NCBI RefSeq assembly: GCF_002899945.2
Contig: NZ_PPEG02000008.1
Location: 285,347-349,346, forward strand
DNA length: 64,000 nt
Reading direction: 5' to 3'
DNA from: Chryseobacterium viscerum
Lineage (GTDB): Bacteria > Bacteroidota > Bacteroidia > Flavobacteriales > Weeksellaceae
The notes beneath the pieces are model-generated. The model saw only the letters and a program-made list of their open reading frames with translations. It was not told the DNA's origin and did not search any database. Within the stretch, counting starts at the first letter, position 1, and every line of letters starts with the position of its first letter. A program made the position numbers and the translations under genes. Below, one piece after another: positions 27,274 to 36,116 of this stretch.

Positions 27274-28266
27274 TTGAAGAAAATTATCATTTTTTCATTA
27301 TTTCTATCAGGAATTGTTTCTTATGCACAAACAGGAACAAATGTTTATCCGTTCTTAAATGTACCTGTATCCGCAAGACAGGCTGCTTTGGGTGGAGATG
27401 CAATTTCGATAAGAGATTATGATGTTTCCTTTGCTATTGCAAACCCTGCCCTGTTAAATAAAGATTCCGACAAACAGCTTTCCGTCAACGCAACGGCTTA
27501 TCTTGCCGATTCGAAATACGGTACTATTGCTTATGCCAAAGACTTTGAGAACGGCCACATGGCTACCATCAATGCCAGGTATATGAGCTATGGAAGTATT
27601 CCGAGAACGGATGAAAGCGGTTTTCAAAATGGAGATTTCAAAGCTTCAGATGTCGCTATTGGTGCGGGCTACGCCTACCAGTTTGAAGAAGACTGGACGA
27701 TTGGTGGAGGACTTAATTTTATTACCTCAAAAATTGACAACTATACTTCTTCCGCTATTTCAGGAACTGCGGGAGTTACCTATCATAATAAAAAGACCAA
27801 AGAAGTACTTTCTCTTGTGATGAGAAATTTTGGTTTCCAGCTGAAATCATTCAACGGAGAAAGAGAAAATCTTCCTTTCAGAATTGATGTGGGATATACC
27901 AAAATAATAAAGAACTTCCCTCTTGCGATCACGATTACAGCACACGATCTTCAGAAATTTGATATTTCTTCCGAATATAATCTTGACGGACAGAAAGTGA
28001 ATGCCGGCAGAAAAATTGCAGACCACTTTTCATTGGGAGCAGAATTGTTTCCGGAGAAAAATTTCAATATCAGATTGGGATATAATGTGAAAAGAGGAAA
28101 TGAACTGGCTGTTGCAGATCAAAGAAACTTCTCAGGACTTTCTGCAGGATTTGGAGTTAAAGTTTCCAGATTTCGCATCGATTATGCTCACGTAAGATAT
28201 CACAACTCTTCGAACGTCAATCAGATAGGAATTTCTATGGACCTTTCCAGCCACAGAGGGGAATAA
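27274..28266 (+). CDS. porQ: Type IX secretion system protein PorQ
   Basis: Outer-membrane component of the type IX secretion system attachment complex (with PorU, PorV, PorZ), needed to anchor C-terminal-domain cargo. 330 residues with a signal peptide (KKIIIFSLFLSGIVSYAQ) followed by a FadL/PorV-like barrel: GTNVYPFLNVPVSARQAALG, then alternating Gly-rich strands to the end ...NQIGISMDLSSHRGE. PorQ shares this start with PorV. The frame starts at TTG (27274), as no ATG occurs before the signal peptide. The order porQ-cmk is conserved in Bacteroidetes and supports the call. Confidence 0.88.
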   Translation: MKKIIIFSLFLSGIVSYAQTGTNVYPFLNVPVSARQAALGGDAISIRDYDVSFAIANPALLNKDSDKQLSVNATAYLADSKYGTIAYAKDFENGHMATINARYMSYGSIPRTDESGFQNGDFKASDVAIGAGYAYQFEEDWTIGGGLNFITSKIDNYTSSAISGTAGVTYHNKKTKEVLSLVMRNFGFQLKSFNGERENLPFRIDVGYTKIIKNFPLAITITAHDLQKFDISSEYNLDGQKVNAGRKIADHFSLGAELFPEKNFNIRLGYNVKRGNELAVADQRNFSGLSAGFGVKVSRFRIDYAHVRYHNSSNVNQIGISMDLSSHRGE

Positions 28267-28350
28267 TCTGCCTGGAAGAAAATTTCTTAATTATTCTGAT
28301 TTTTTTTTACTTCCCCTTGATTTTTAAGAAAAAATCTTGAAATTTGCAGT

Positions 28351-29025
28351 ATGAAAAAACCTGTAATTGCTATCGATGGGTACTCGTCTACCGGAAAAAG
28401 TTCTATCTCCAAAATCATTGCTGATAAACTTGGACTTATTCATATGGATACAGGGGCACTTTACAGAGGAGTTACTTGGTATGCGTTACAGCATTGTCTG
28501 AATGAAAACAGTGAGATTGATCTGAACAGATTATTCGCTTCCTTAGACCAGATCAAACTTGAATTCAAAAACAACGACGGAACGCTTATTCTTTTCCTTA
28601 ATGATATCGATATCTCTAAAGATATCCGCACCAATATAGTATCTGACAATGTAAGCCTGGTTGCCAAGCAGAAAGAAGTGAGAGACTTTTTGCTGCAGTC
28701 ACAACGCTCTTTGGCAGAAAAAGGCGGTGTTATCATGGACGGACGTGACATAGGGACAGTAGTTCTGCCAAATGCGGACTATAAGTTCTTTCTTACTGCC
28801 AGTATTGACGAAAGAACCAACAGGAGGTTTCTGGAATTAAAAAGCCTGGGAATTGAAACAGATAAAGAGCAGGTAAAGCAGAACCTTATTGAAAGAGACA
28901 AGATTGACAGCGAGCGCGAAATAGCCCCATTGAAGCAGGCTGAGGACGCTATCGTTATTGATAACTCAGCCTTAACCAAAGAAGAAACTATAGATCTTAT
29001 TTTATCTCACATCGAAAAGATTTAA
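28351..29025 (+). CDS. cmk: Cytidylate kinase
   Basis: Phosphorylates (d)CMP to (d)CDP. 224 residues. P-loop IDGYSSTGKSSISK at residues 7-20, then the NMP-binding segment MDTGALYRGVTWYAL, the insert domain, GGVIMDGRDIGTVVLPNADY, and the lid-region RTNRRFLELKS. Length and motifs are normal. It follows porQ by 84 bases, and TGAAATTTG just upstream of the ATG resembles a second -7 box, so it may also be transcribed separately. Confidence 0.96.
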   Translation: MKKPVIAIDGYSSTGKSSISKIIADKLGLIHMDTGALYRGVTWYALQHCLNENSEIDLNRLFASLDQIKLEFKNNDGTLILFLNDIDISKDIRTNIVSDNVSLVAKQKEVRDFLLQSQRSLAEKGGVIMDGRDIGTVVLPNADYKFFLTASIDERTNRRFLELKSLGIETDKEQVKQNLIERDKIDSEREIAPLKQAEDAIVIDNSALTKEETIDLILSHIEKI

Positions 29026-29121
29026 CAATTTTTAATAGGCTTAAAGCCTCCTTTGGTATACAAATTGTAAGTTTTATTACTGTAAAAACTAATCTTATTA
29101 TTAATTATTAAAAAACTTAAA

Positions 29122-29472
29122 ATGTCTAGAAAAGAAAAAAATACAGCAGGTATATTGGCAGGACTTCTTGCAGGTGCTGCGGCAGGTGTAATCTTAGGAA
29201 TGTTATACGCACCGGAAGAAGGTAAAGAAACCAGAAAAAAGATTAAAAATAAAGCAAATGATCTTAAAGATCAGGCTAAAGATAAATATGGAGAGGTTTC
29301 TGAAAAAATGAAAGACCAGTACAGCAATATTTCTTCTACTTTCAAAGAAACTGCAAACACCGTAGCACATACTGTGAAAGACGGATATGACAAATACAAA
29401 GATCAAATTGTTGCTAAAACGGCAGATGTAGTAAAGGATGTAGAAGCAGAATTGAATGATCTAAAAAAATAA
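29122..29472 (+). CDS. YtxH-domain protein
   Basis: 116 residues. After a short basic start comes a Gly/Ala-rich membrane segment (GILAGLLAGAAAGVILGMLY), then APEEGKETRKKIKNKAND and a long amphipathic helical tail rich in Lys and Asp (KDKYGEVSEKMKDQYSNISS). This is the YtxH (gas-vesicle-like/apolipoprotein-like) domain, which is linked to general or envelope stress in other bacteria. It heads a three-gene run with a holin-like protein and a helical unknown. Confidence 0.85.
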   Translation: MSRKEKNTAGILAGLLAGAAAGVILGMLYAPEEGKETRKKIKNKANDLKDQAKDKYGEVSEKMKDQYSNISSTFKETANTVAHTVKDGYDKYKDQIVAKTADVVKDVEAELNDLKK

Positions 29473-29552
29473 GTAATTTATCTTTTTTAAGTAAATTACA
29501 GAAAGGAACTTTTGTGCGAAAGTTCCTTTTTTTGTAACTTTAAAAAAAAACA

Positions 29553-29861
29553 ATGATAGAAACTATTAAAGAATATGCCTCCAAGAGAATAGATCTTCTG
29601 AAAATTGAAGCTACTGAAAAGTCATCTCTTTCTGCTGGTCTCATTACCTACTTTGTAGTACTGCTTGTTGCTTTTGCTTTTTTTATTATCCTTTTCAATT
29701 TTGGAATTGCCTTTCTTATCGGAAAAGCACTGGATAACTACTCCTACGGATTCTTAATTGTTGCTGCATTTTATGCACTGGTAATGGCCTTTGTCATTGC
29801 CTTCAAAAATAAGATTGTCAATGCTGTTGCAGATCAGGTTATTAAATTTTTAAATCATTAA
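29553..29861 (+). CDS. Phage-holin-family membrane protein
   Basis: 102 residues with an N-terminal amphipathic helix (MIETIKEYASKRIDLLKIEA) and two membrane helices (AGLITYFVVLLVAFAFFIIL and YGFLIVAAFYALVMAFVIAF), a pattern matching the Actinobacterial holin-X family. In Bacteroidetes these are not phage lysis proteins; they occur next to YtxH genes and may be membrane-remodelling or stress proteins. It is separated by only three bases from the next gene. Confidence 0.85.
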   Translation: MIETIKEYASKRIDLLKIEATEKSSLSAGLITYFVVLLVAFAFFIILFNFGIAFLIGKALDNYSYGFLIVAAFYALVMAFVIAFKNKIVNAVADQVIKFLNH

Positions 29862-29864
29862 ACT

Positions 29865-30365
29865 ATGGGCAGAAAATACGAAAGCATAGAAGAATTAAGA
29901 AGAAAGAAAAAACTGCTTCAAGGGGAAATAAGTGATCTGGAAAATCTTCTTACCTTCAAAAACACGAAGGAAAGCTTAAGTGCATTTACCAATGGTTTAA
30001 GTGATCAGTACCTGCAGGAAAAGGTAGATGAAGATGGTGATGAAAAAGTGGTTCTGAGAAAAGATGTCATTGCCAGACAATTGACTTCAGAAGTAAAAGA
30101 CCTTCTGATCAAAAAAAATACAGCCGTGGGGCTTGCAAGTTCCGCCTTCAAAGGAGGAAATATTACAGACAGCCTCGTGAAGCTGGGAGTTACCGCTATC
30201 GTTGGAAACTATGCCAAAAAGAATATGAAAAGCTCCAATTGGAAGAAAAAACTGATTGGTGCTGCATTGATCTATCTTGCTCCTATAGCATTGAAATATG
30301 TCAGAAAAAAGATGGAAGTATATCAGAAGAATAAAAGTGTTTCCAGTTTGGAACAATTGATATAA
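29865..30365 (+). CDS. Unknown helical protein of the YtxH-holin unit
   Basis: 166 residues of no family I recognise. It starts with a coiled-coil helix (EELRRKKKLLQGEISDLENL), has a middle region with VLRKDVIARQLTSEVKDLL, and ends with a short hydrophobic segment (LIGAALIYLAPIALKYVRKK) that may touch the membrane. It follows the holin-like gene by three bases, so co-translation is likely. The three genes together probably form an envelope module. Confidence 0.8.
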   Translation: MGRKYESIEELRRKKKLLQGEISDLENLLTFKNTKESLSAFTNGLSDQYLQEKVDEDGDEKVVLRKDVIARQLTSEVKDLLIKKNTAVGLASSAFKGGNITDSLVKLGVTAIVGNYAKKNMKSSNWKKKLIGAALIYLAPIALKYVRKKMEVYQKNKSVSSLEQLI

Positions 30366-30374
30366 AAGTTAGAT

Positions 30375-30439
30375 GTTAGAAACTAGAAGTTAGAGAATAT
30401 CCAGTGATTTACACTAATTTCTAACCTCTAGTTTCTAGC
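30375..30439. repeat. Imperfect inverted repeat with tandem GTTAGA words
   Basis: A 17-base left arm at 30378-30394 (starting AGAAACTAGA) pairs with 30420-30436, one G-T aside, and the stem extends outward by three more pairs. The left arm is also built of repeated GTTAGA/ACTAGA words. It separates two convergent genes and may act as their shared terminator. Confidence 0.6.
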
Positions 30440-30441
30440 TT

Positions 30442-31167
30442 TTATTTTGAAAATAACTGTCCCAAAATAATCCCGGCAGCCATAGATACATTCAGGCTTT
30501 CTGTAGACTGGGATTTTCCAAACCTTGGAATACTGATACTTTTTTGTAGAAGTTTCTCTGTTTCCGGTCTCATTCCGTTTCCTTCATTTCCTAAAATCAG
30601 ATTAATCTTTTCCGGTTTCTCAAAAGTGTAGATATTCTCCCCTTCCATATCCGTTCCTACATTTACATTTTCTGTTTTAGAAAGATATTCTACGAGATCG
30701 GTATAAACGACATTCACTCTGGTAAAAGAGCCCATGGTTGCCTGAATCACTTTTGGATTATAGAAATCCACGGTGTCTTCACTACAGATAATCTGTTCAA
30801 TTCCGAACCAATCTGCCAGTCGTATAATTGTTCCTAAATTTCCCGGATCCTGTATCCCATCCAAAACCAATTGTATATTCTTATCCCTCATTTTTTCTTC
30901 CTCAGCAAGATAACATACCGCTATGGAATCTTTTGGAGTTTTAAGGAAACTGATTTTTTTCAATTCATTTTCAGAGATATGAGTAATAGGGATATCAGTC
31001 CGGTCCAATTTTTGCGGATCGGTTGATAATATTTCTTTAACTTTAAAGTTAGAATTAAAAAGTTCACAAATGATTTTATTACCTTCAACCAAAAACAAAT
31101 TGTATTTTTGTCTGAACTTCTTTTTATCTAAAGATTGTAAAACTTTTATTGTATGAGCTGTAAGCAT
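30442..31167 (-). CDS. TrmH/SpoU-family RNA 2'-O-methyltransferase
   Basis: Methylates the 2'-OH of a ribose in rRNA or tRNA using SAM through the trefoil-knot SPOUT fold. 241 residues from MLTAHTIKVLQSLDKKKFRQ; an upstream ATG (31185) would add six residues. The N-terminal substrate-binding domain has NLFLVEGNKIICELF. The three catalytic motifs are visible: LDGIQDPGNLGTIIRLADWF, LILGNEGNGMRPE and IPRFGKSQSTESLNVSMAAG. RNA target not deducible; RlmB-like or TsnR-like. Its start overlaps the start of the divergent Omp85-like gene by 15 bases. Confidence 0.92.
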   Translation of the reverse strand: MLTAHTIKVLQSLDKKKFRQKYNLFLVEGNKIICELFNSNFKVKEILSTDPQKLDRTDIPITHISENELKKISFLKTPKDSIAVCYLAEEEKMRDKNIQLVLDGIQDPGNLGTIIRLADWFGIEQIICSEDTVDFYNPKVIQATMGSFTRVNVVYTDLVEYLSKTENVNVGTDMEGENIYTFEKPEKINLILGNEGNGMRPETEKLLQKSISIPRFGKSQSTESLNVSMAAGIILGQLFSK

Positions 31168-33762
31168 TATAAGAATTCTCCTCAAAAATATTATAAAATT
31201 ATCTCATTTGCAACATTTGTTGGTCTCCTTTATGCTTGTAGTACGACAAAAAAAGTTCCTGAGGGCGAATACCTCCTTACCAAGAACAATTTAGCGTTCG
31301 AGGATAAGAGAGAATTTTTTGACGAAGAGCTCAAAGATTACATTCAGCAGAAGCCCAACAAAAAGCAATTTCTCTTCATGCCATTGAGTCTCCTTTTGTA
31401 CAATATGGCTGAACCGAAATACGACACCATACTTAATGAATATATGACCTATCCCGGTGAGATGAGAAATCAGAAGCTGAGAGACTCTTTATTCCTTAAA
31501 TACAACATGAAAAGCAGTGTTGGAAAAAGTCTACTTTTTGATCGTTTATTGCACAACTGGGGAACACCACCGGTAATTCTTGATCAGACCAGAAGTGAAA
31601 AAAGTGCTGAATCTATTAAAAAAAGACTTACCTACAGAGGATATTGGGATGCTGATGTAACATTCAAACATTCCCTAGACTCTGCGTCTAAAAAAGCATC
31701 TGTTAATTATTCTATTAAGCATAACGAGCCTACCCGGATTAAGGATTATTATTACAATATTCCGGATCAGGGAATCAAAGGTTACTACAACTATAATCTG
31801 AGCAGAAGTCTTGTGAGATCCGGGCATATCCTGGATCAGACTGTGCTGGAAAGAGAAGTAGTCAGAATTACCGACCTGATGAGAGAGTTTGGATTCTATA
31901 GATTCAACGCCTCCAATGATGAGGTCTATTTTGTTGCGGATTCTCTTAAAAGCAAAAAACAGGTTCCTTTGACATTGGAAATTCATAAAGATTCACTGGA
32001 TACCCCTTATAAGATTGCTACTTTTGGAAATATTGATGTTGCCATTGTTGATGAACCTGGCGACTACCCTAAAAATACCAGGAAAGACAGCTTAAGAAGA
32101 ATAAGATTCCATACGGTGAATGATAAATATAAGCTTTCCTCTATATGGAGAGCTATTATTCCGGACAGTAAGAAGGTTTTTGACCAAACTAAGCTGGACA
32201 TTACCAAGAGAAATCTTTTAGCCATGAACAATTTTAGTATCGTTAAGGCAAGAGACTCTCTGAGACAAGGTGGAATGACTTCTCCTAATGACAGTATCGT
32301 TGATGTTTTATATGTATTGAAACCACTTCCGAAATATGAGCTTAAAGTGGGGACAGATGTTAATTATTCTCAGATTTTGAATCTCGGGATCTCTCCATCT
32401 GTAGACCTTACTACCCGAAATGTTTTTAAAGGGGCAGAAAACCTTTCTACAAGCCTTTCAGGAACATTTGGTTCTATCCGAAGTACGAAAGATATTGATA
32501 AAAGAGTGGCTGCCTACGAAATATCAGCACAGGCATCTCTGAATTTCCCGAGACTGCTGCTTCCTTTTAATTATTATAAATTCATCCCTAAACGATACAC
32601 TCCTACTTCATCTATTCTGCTGGGAGCATCCATACAGAATAATATTGGTTTAGGAAGAATTATCTTTAATACAGGATTGAATTACCAGGCAAGTGTGAAT
32701 GATCAGGTATACCATAAGCTTACCTTATTCAATACTCAGGTCAGTTTGACTAAAAATAAAGATGCTTACTACGACTACTTTGTGAATGACGGAAGGGTAA
32801 AAGATGAGGTTTTCGGAAATTATTTTATGTTTAACCCGGAAACGGCACAAACCGGACAAGATTATAGAGATGGAAAACTCACTGTAGATGAGGTTTCCAA
32901 AAAGATTATAGAGAACGAATCTTACCGTGGAAGTCTTAATCAGCAGGGAACTGATCTTTTAACAGCGTTCAGAGGAACTTTGGTGAACAAAGACAGACAG
33001 ACACAGGATGTTCTTATTTCTTCCATGATCTATAACTTTGTTTATAGTGAGATTGGAAAAAAAGAATATCCAAATGCATTTTACTTTAACGGAAAAGTAG
33101 AACTTGCGGGTAACATTTTAAGCTTATTCAACAAAAAAGATAATGATGGAGGGGTTGTTACCAGTCCTCAAAAAACTATTTTCGGGTTACCTTATGCACA
33201 GTTTGTAAAATTTGATATTGATGCCAGAAAATATTTCAAATTTAATGGAAACCAGACGTTGGTACTTCGCCAGTTTATCGGAGTTGGAATTCCTTATGGA
33301 AACTCTGAAGATATGCCGATCATTAAGTCTTATTTCAATGGGGGTTCCAATGATATCAGAGCATGGGTTGCGTTTGGAGGATTAGGTCCTGCAGACTCTC
33401 AGGTAGATGAAAGAGTTCGTACCTATATGACGGATAACTTAAAGCTTACTACCAATATTGAATATCGAATTCCTTTCAATAAAACCTACGAGGGAGCCTT
33501 ATTTACCGATATCGGGAATACATGGAGTCTTCGTAATTATAATGACGGATACGGAGATGAGTTTAAATTCAACAAGTTTCTGAAGCAGGTAGGTGTCGGA
33601 AGTGGATTCGGATTAAGATTAAACATTGCTTATGTTACTGCCAGAATTGACCTTGCTTACAAGATCTACGACCCGAATAAACCTGAAGGAGACCGATGGA
33701 GATTTAAAAACTTCCAGCCTTTCAAACCAACGGTTAATATTGCGTTCGGATATCCTTTCTAA
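31153..33762 (+). CDS. Omp85-family outer-membrane barrel protein (BamA/TamA-like)
   Basis: 869 residues. The N-terminus carries a lipoprotein signal with lipobox LYAC (Cys at residue 29, then STTKKVPEGEYLLTKN), so it would be a lipidated Omp85 homologue. Residues about 30-370 contain POTRA-like repeats (YTGKPTRIKDYYYNIPDQGIK-type strands, FYRFNASNDEVYFVADSLKS). The rest is a beta-barrel with ...GGSNDIRAWVAFGGLGPAD, the typical RGW-like Omp85 loop signature near residue 730, and a C-terminal strand ending in an aromatic residue (VNIAFGYPF). It may function in outer-membrane assembly or translocation, as in TamA. Lipidation is a notable Bacteroidetes feature. Confidence 0.88.
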   Translation: MSCKHYKNSPQKYYKIISFATFVGLLYACSTTKKVPEGEYLLTKNNLAFEDKREFFDEELKDYIQQKPNKKQFLFMPLSLLLYNMAEPKYDTILNEYMTYPGEMRNQKLRDSLFLKYNMKSSVGKSLLFDRLLHNWGTPPVILDQTRSEKSAESIKKRLTYRGYWDADVTFKHSLDSASKKASVNYSIKHNEPTRIKDYYYNIPDQGIKGYYNYNLSRSLVRSGHILDQTVLEREVVRITDLMREFGFYRFNASNDEVYFVADSLKSKKQVPLTLEIHKDSLDTPYKIATFGNIDVAIVDEPGDYPKNTRKDSLRRIRFHTVNDKYKLSSIWRAIIPDSKKVFDQTKLDITKRNLLAMNNFSIVKARDSLRQGGMTSPNDSIVDVLYVLKPLPKYELKVGTDVNYSQILNLGISPSVDLTTRNVFKGAENLSTSLSGTFGSIRSTKDIDKRVAAYEISAQASLNFPRLLLPFNYYKFIPKRYTPTSSILLGASIQNNIGLGRIIFNTGLNYQASVNDQVYHKLTLFNTQVSLTKNKDAYYDYFVNDGRVKDEVFGNYFMFNPETAQTGQDYRDGKLTVDEVSKKIIENESYRGSLNQQGTDLLTAFRGTLVNKDRQTQDVLISSMIYNFVYSEIGKKEYPNAFYFNGKVELAGNILSLFNKKDNDGGVVTSPQKTIFGLPYAQFVKFDIDARKYFKFNGNQTLVLRQFIGVGIPYGNSEDMPIIKSYFNGGSNDIRAWVAFGGLGPADSQVDERVRTYMTDNLKLTTNIEYRIPFNKTYEGALFTDIGNTWSLRNYNDGYGDEFKFNKFLKQVGVGSGFGLRLNIAYVTARIDLAYKIYDPNKPEGDRWRFKNFQPFKPTVNIAFGYPF

Positions 33763-34376
33763 TCCGGAGAAACGCCTAAAATAAAATACACTACAGCAAT
33801 CACACGGGCGAGGATTTCTCTCGCCTGATTTCTGTAAAAGCTTTCAGATTTTGTGACATCCTGAGCATCAAATCCCAAAGCATTCATATCATTATTTCTT
33901 GCAAAAAACAACGCCCTGAGGTTGTGAAATCCCTGAGATACAATAATGACATTTTTCTTTTTATAAACATCCTTACAACGAAGAATACTTTTATAAGTAT
34001 TGAAACCCTTCGGATCTTCCTCAATAATATCTTCCGGAACACCCTCCTGGTAGATCAGGTAGTTTTTCATCGCTCCCGGCTCATTATATCCCTTACTCTT
34101 CTCACCGCTCACAATAATTTTTTTGATTTTGCCATGATGGTAAAGAAGCGCTGCCGCATCCATTCTTTTGGTAAAATAAGGATTCGATTTTCCGGATCTC
34201 ATTTTAGGAGATGTTCCCAAAACCAAAGCAACTTCTCTGGGTGGAATTTTTGATATTTTGGTATAGGTTCTCCCATTGGTAAGACCGAATACCCATACAT
34301 TACAGAAACATATCATTAGAATTCCTAATTCCAATGATATAAAACCCAGGTTAAATATGTTCCTAATAATTCTCAA
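33759..34376 (-). CDS. SanA/YdcF-like DUF218 membrane protein
   Basis: 205 residues. One N-terminal membrane helix (NLGFISLELGILMICFCNVW) anchors a periplasmic DUF218 domain with VALVLGTSPKMRSGKSNPYF, IIVSGEKSKGYNEPGAMKNY, DPKGFNTYKSILRCKDVY and VIIVSQGFHNLRALFFARNN, the conserved order of SanA. SanA in enterobacteria affects vancomycin sensitivity and envelope barrier properties. The gene is convergent with the Omp85-like gene (four-base overlap of the stop codons) and downstream of the reductase, whose stop overlaps its start by four bases, so those two form an operon. Confidence 0.9.
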   Translation of the reverse strand: MRIIRNIFNLGFISLELGILMICFCNVWVFGLTNGRTYTKISKIPPREVALVLGTSPKMRSGKSNPYFTKRMDAAALLYHHGKIKKIIVSGEKSKGYNEPGAMKNYLIYQEGVPEDIIEEDPKGFNTYKSILRCKDVYKKKNVIIVSQGFHNLRALFFARNNDMNALGFDAQDVTKSESFYRNQAREILARVIAVVYFILGVSPD

Positions 34377-35497
34377 CTAAGATCAAAGTTAAGCTTTATT
34401 TTTTTACTTTTCACAATAGACATGCAAGCTAAAATATGCCCTTGCTCTTCTTCCTTTTCGGTAAGATATTCATTCTCCAATAGTTCCACTTCACCTTCAT
34501 CCAAAGAACATTCACAGCTTCCACAAATTCCTGACTTACAAGAATAAGGAACCGGGAACTTTTGAATCAAAAGTTGCTGAAGGATTTTATCCTTATTATC
34601 AGGAAGTTGAGCCGTATATTTTTTTCCGAATATTGTAAACTCCACTTCTATATTTTCAATCAGAGGAAATTCTCTTTCTACAGGATAAATATCATCATTA
34701 AATTCTTCAAAAAGTTCAAAATGGATATTTTTCTTGGGAATCCCATGGTGATAACAGGCATTAGCCAATGTTTTGATCATCTCTCCTTTTCCACAGATCA
34801 GCACTTCATCTACAGCATCCCAGATTGTAGACTCTTCGTCTGTATCATCTAAATGAAGGATTTGATTGATGATAAGGTGTAATTTCTTTTCATCCAATCT
34901 GCCGTAAAAGAATTGGTCTCCCGTTTTCTCCTGTGAAAAAAAGTAAAATATCTGAAGTCTGTCCCCGAAAGTTCTGGCGAGATGATCCAACTGTTCACGA
35001 TAGACCAACTCATCGGAGCTCTTATTTCCAAAAAACAAAAACAACCTCGTTCTCGGTTCGGTATGAAGAATATTTTTAAAATGGCTCAGAATAGGAGTAA
35101 TTCCTATACCGGCAGCGAAAGCAACAATTGTCCTGAATTCACTTGGTTTGGATACCAATGTAAATCTTCCGGCAGGTTCACTCACCAAAATTTCGTCCCC
35201 TGCATTATAGTTTTCAAACAGCTGAGAAGTCGCTCCATCAGAGGAATTAATCTTTATTCCAAGACTTATTTTACCCTCATAAGGAGCCGAAGTCATTGAA
35301 TAATCATTAATAACCTCTTTCCCATGTGATTGAAATCGTATACTGACGAACTGCCCGGCCTCAAACCTGAAATTTTCTTTTAAATTCTCAGGAATATCGA
35401 ACTCCAGAGAAAAAGTATTTTTGGTCAGCTCTTCCTTTTTCGCTATTTTTAACGGATGAAACTGTATTAGTTTCCCTTTATAGATTTGTTGTTCCAT
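34373..35497 (-). CDS. Ferredoxin-NAD(P)H reductase fused to a 2Fe-2S ferredoxin
   Basis: 374-residue electron-transfer flavoprotein of the PaaE/HcaD-type layout: FAD-binding barrel (FRFEAGQFVSIRFQ, DYSMTSAP), NAD-binding domain (AGIGITPILSHF, VLICGKGEMIKTL), then a plant-type 2Fe-2S domain with CKSGICGSCEC near residues 316-326 and the fourth Cys in HILACMS near residue 357. It would carry electrons from NAD(P)H to an oxygenase or reductase whose gene is not in view. It forms an operon with the SanA-like gene and is divergent from the TlpA-like gene. Confidence 0.92.
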   Translation of the reverse strand: MEQQIYKGKLIQFHPLKIAKKEELTKNTFSLEFDIPENLKENFRFEAGQFVSIRFQSHGKEVINDYSMTSAPYEGKISLGIKINSSDGATSQLFENYNAGDEILVSEPAGRFTLVSKPSEFRTIVAFAAGIGITPILSHFKNILHTEPRTRLFLFFGNKSSDELVYREQLDHLARTFGDRLQIFYFFSQEKTGDQFFYGRLDEKKLHLIINQILHLDDTDEESTIWDAVDEVLICGKGEMIKTLANACYHHGIPKKNIHFELFEEFNDDIYPVEREFPLIENIEVEFTIFGKKYTAQLPDNKDKILQQLLIQKFPVPYSCKSGICGSCECSLDEGEVELLENEYLTEKEEEQGHILACMSIVKSKKIKLNFDLS

Positions 35498-35530
35498 AAC
35501 TTCAATTCAAAAATAGATAAAAAATAATTT

Positions 35531-36091
35531 ATGAAGAAGATAATTTTATCCACGTTACTTCTTACTGCACTGTACAGCTGTAAAAAAGAAGGTCAGAAAA
35601 CTGAAAATACTACAGCTGCAGATTCTCTTTCCGTATCTCAACCTACAGATACTAAGGAAAGTACAGCCGTTCCCAAAGAACTTTCCCCTGAAAATGTAAG
35701 CCAGCACTTAGCCAAAAATAATGATACATTATATGTTACCAATTTTTTTGCAACCTGGTGTGGTCCATGTATGAGAGAGATTCCAAGCTTTAAAAGTAAA
35801 ATGGAGGAATTGAAGGGAAAACCTGTAAAATTCACTTTCGTAAATCTTGATGATAAAGCAGAATGGGCGGGTGCTGTTAAAAATTTTGCAACAGAAAACA
35901 AGCTAGGAGGGAATATTATTTTACTGGATGGACAAAAATTAGATCAAAACTTCTTTCATAATAACTTCAAGCAATGGGACGGAGGTTCTATTCCCTTTAC
36001 TTTCATGAGAAAAGGAGATAAGACCGATGAATATCTGGGAATGATGACGGAAGATGTATTGAATTCAAAAATCAATTCTTTCTTACAATAA
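35531..36091 (+). CDS. TlpA-like thioredoxin-fold lipoprotein
   Basis: 186-residue periplasmic thiol-disulfide oxidoreductase. Lipobox LYSC with Cys at residue 17. After a Thr/Glu-rich linker comes the thioredoxin fold with the redox motif ATWCGPCMREIPSF (Cys about 76 and 79) and the cis-Pro region SIPFTF. Its role may be in cytochrome c maturation or metal/siderophore handling. It precedes an iron-type ABC permease by 25 bases, so the three genes probably form one operon. Confidence 0.9.
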   Translation: MKKIILSTLLLTALYSCKKEGQKTENTTAADSLSVSQPTDTKESTAVPKELSPENVSQHLAKNNDTLYVTNFFATWCGPCMREIPSFKSKMEELKGKPVKFTFVNLDDKAEWAGAVKNFATENKLGGNIILLDGQKLDQNFFHNNFKQWDGGSIPFTFMRKGDKTDEYLGMMTEDVLNSKINSFLQ

Positions 36092-36116
36092 AAATAGACT
36101 GAACTCTTTCTGAATC

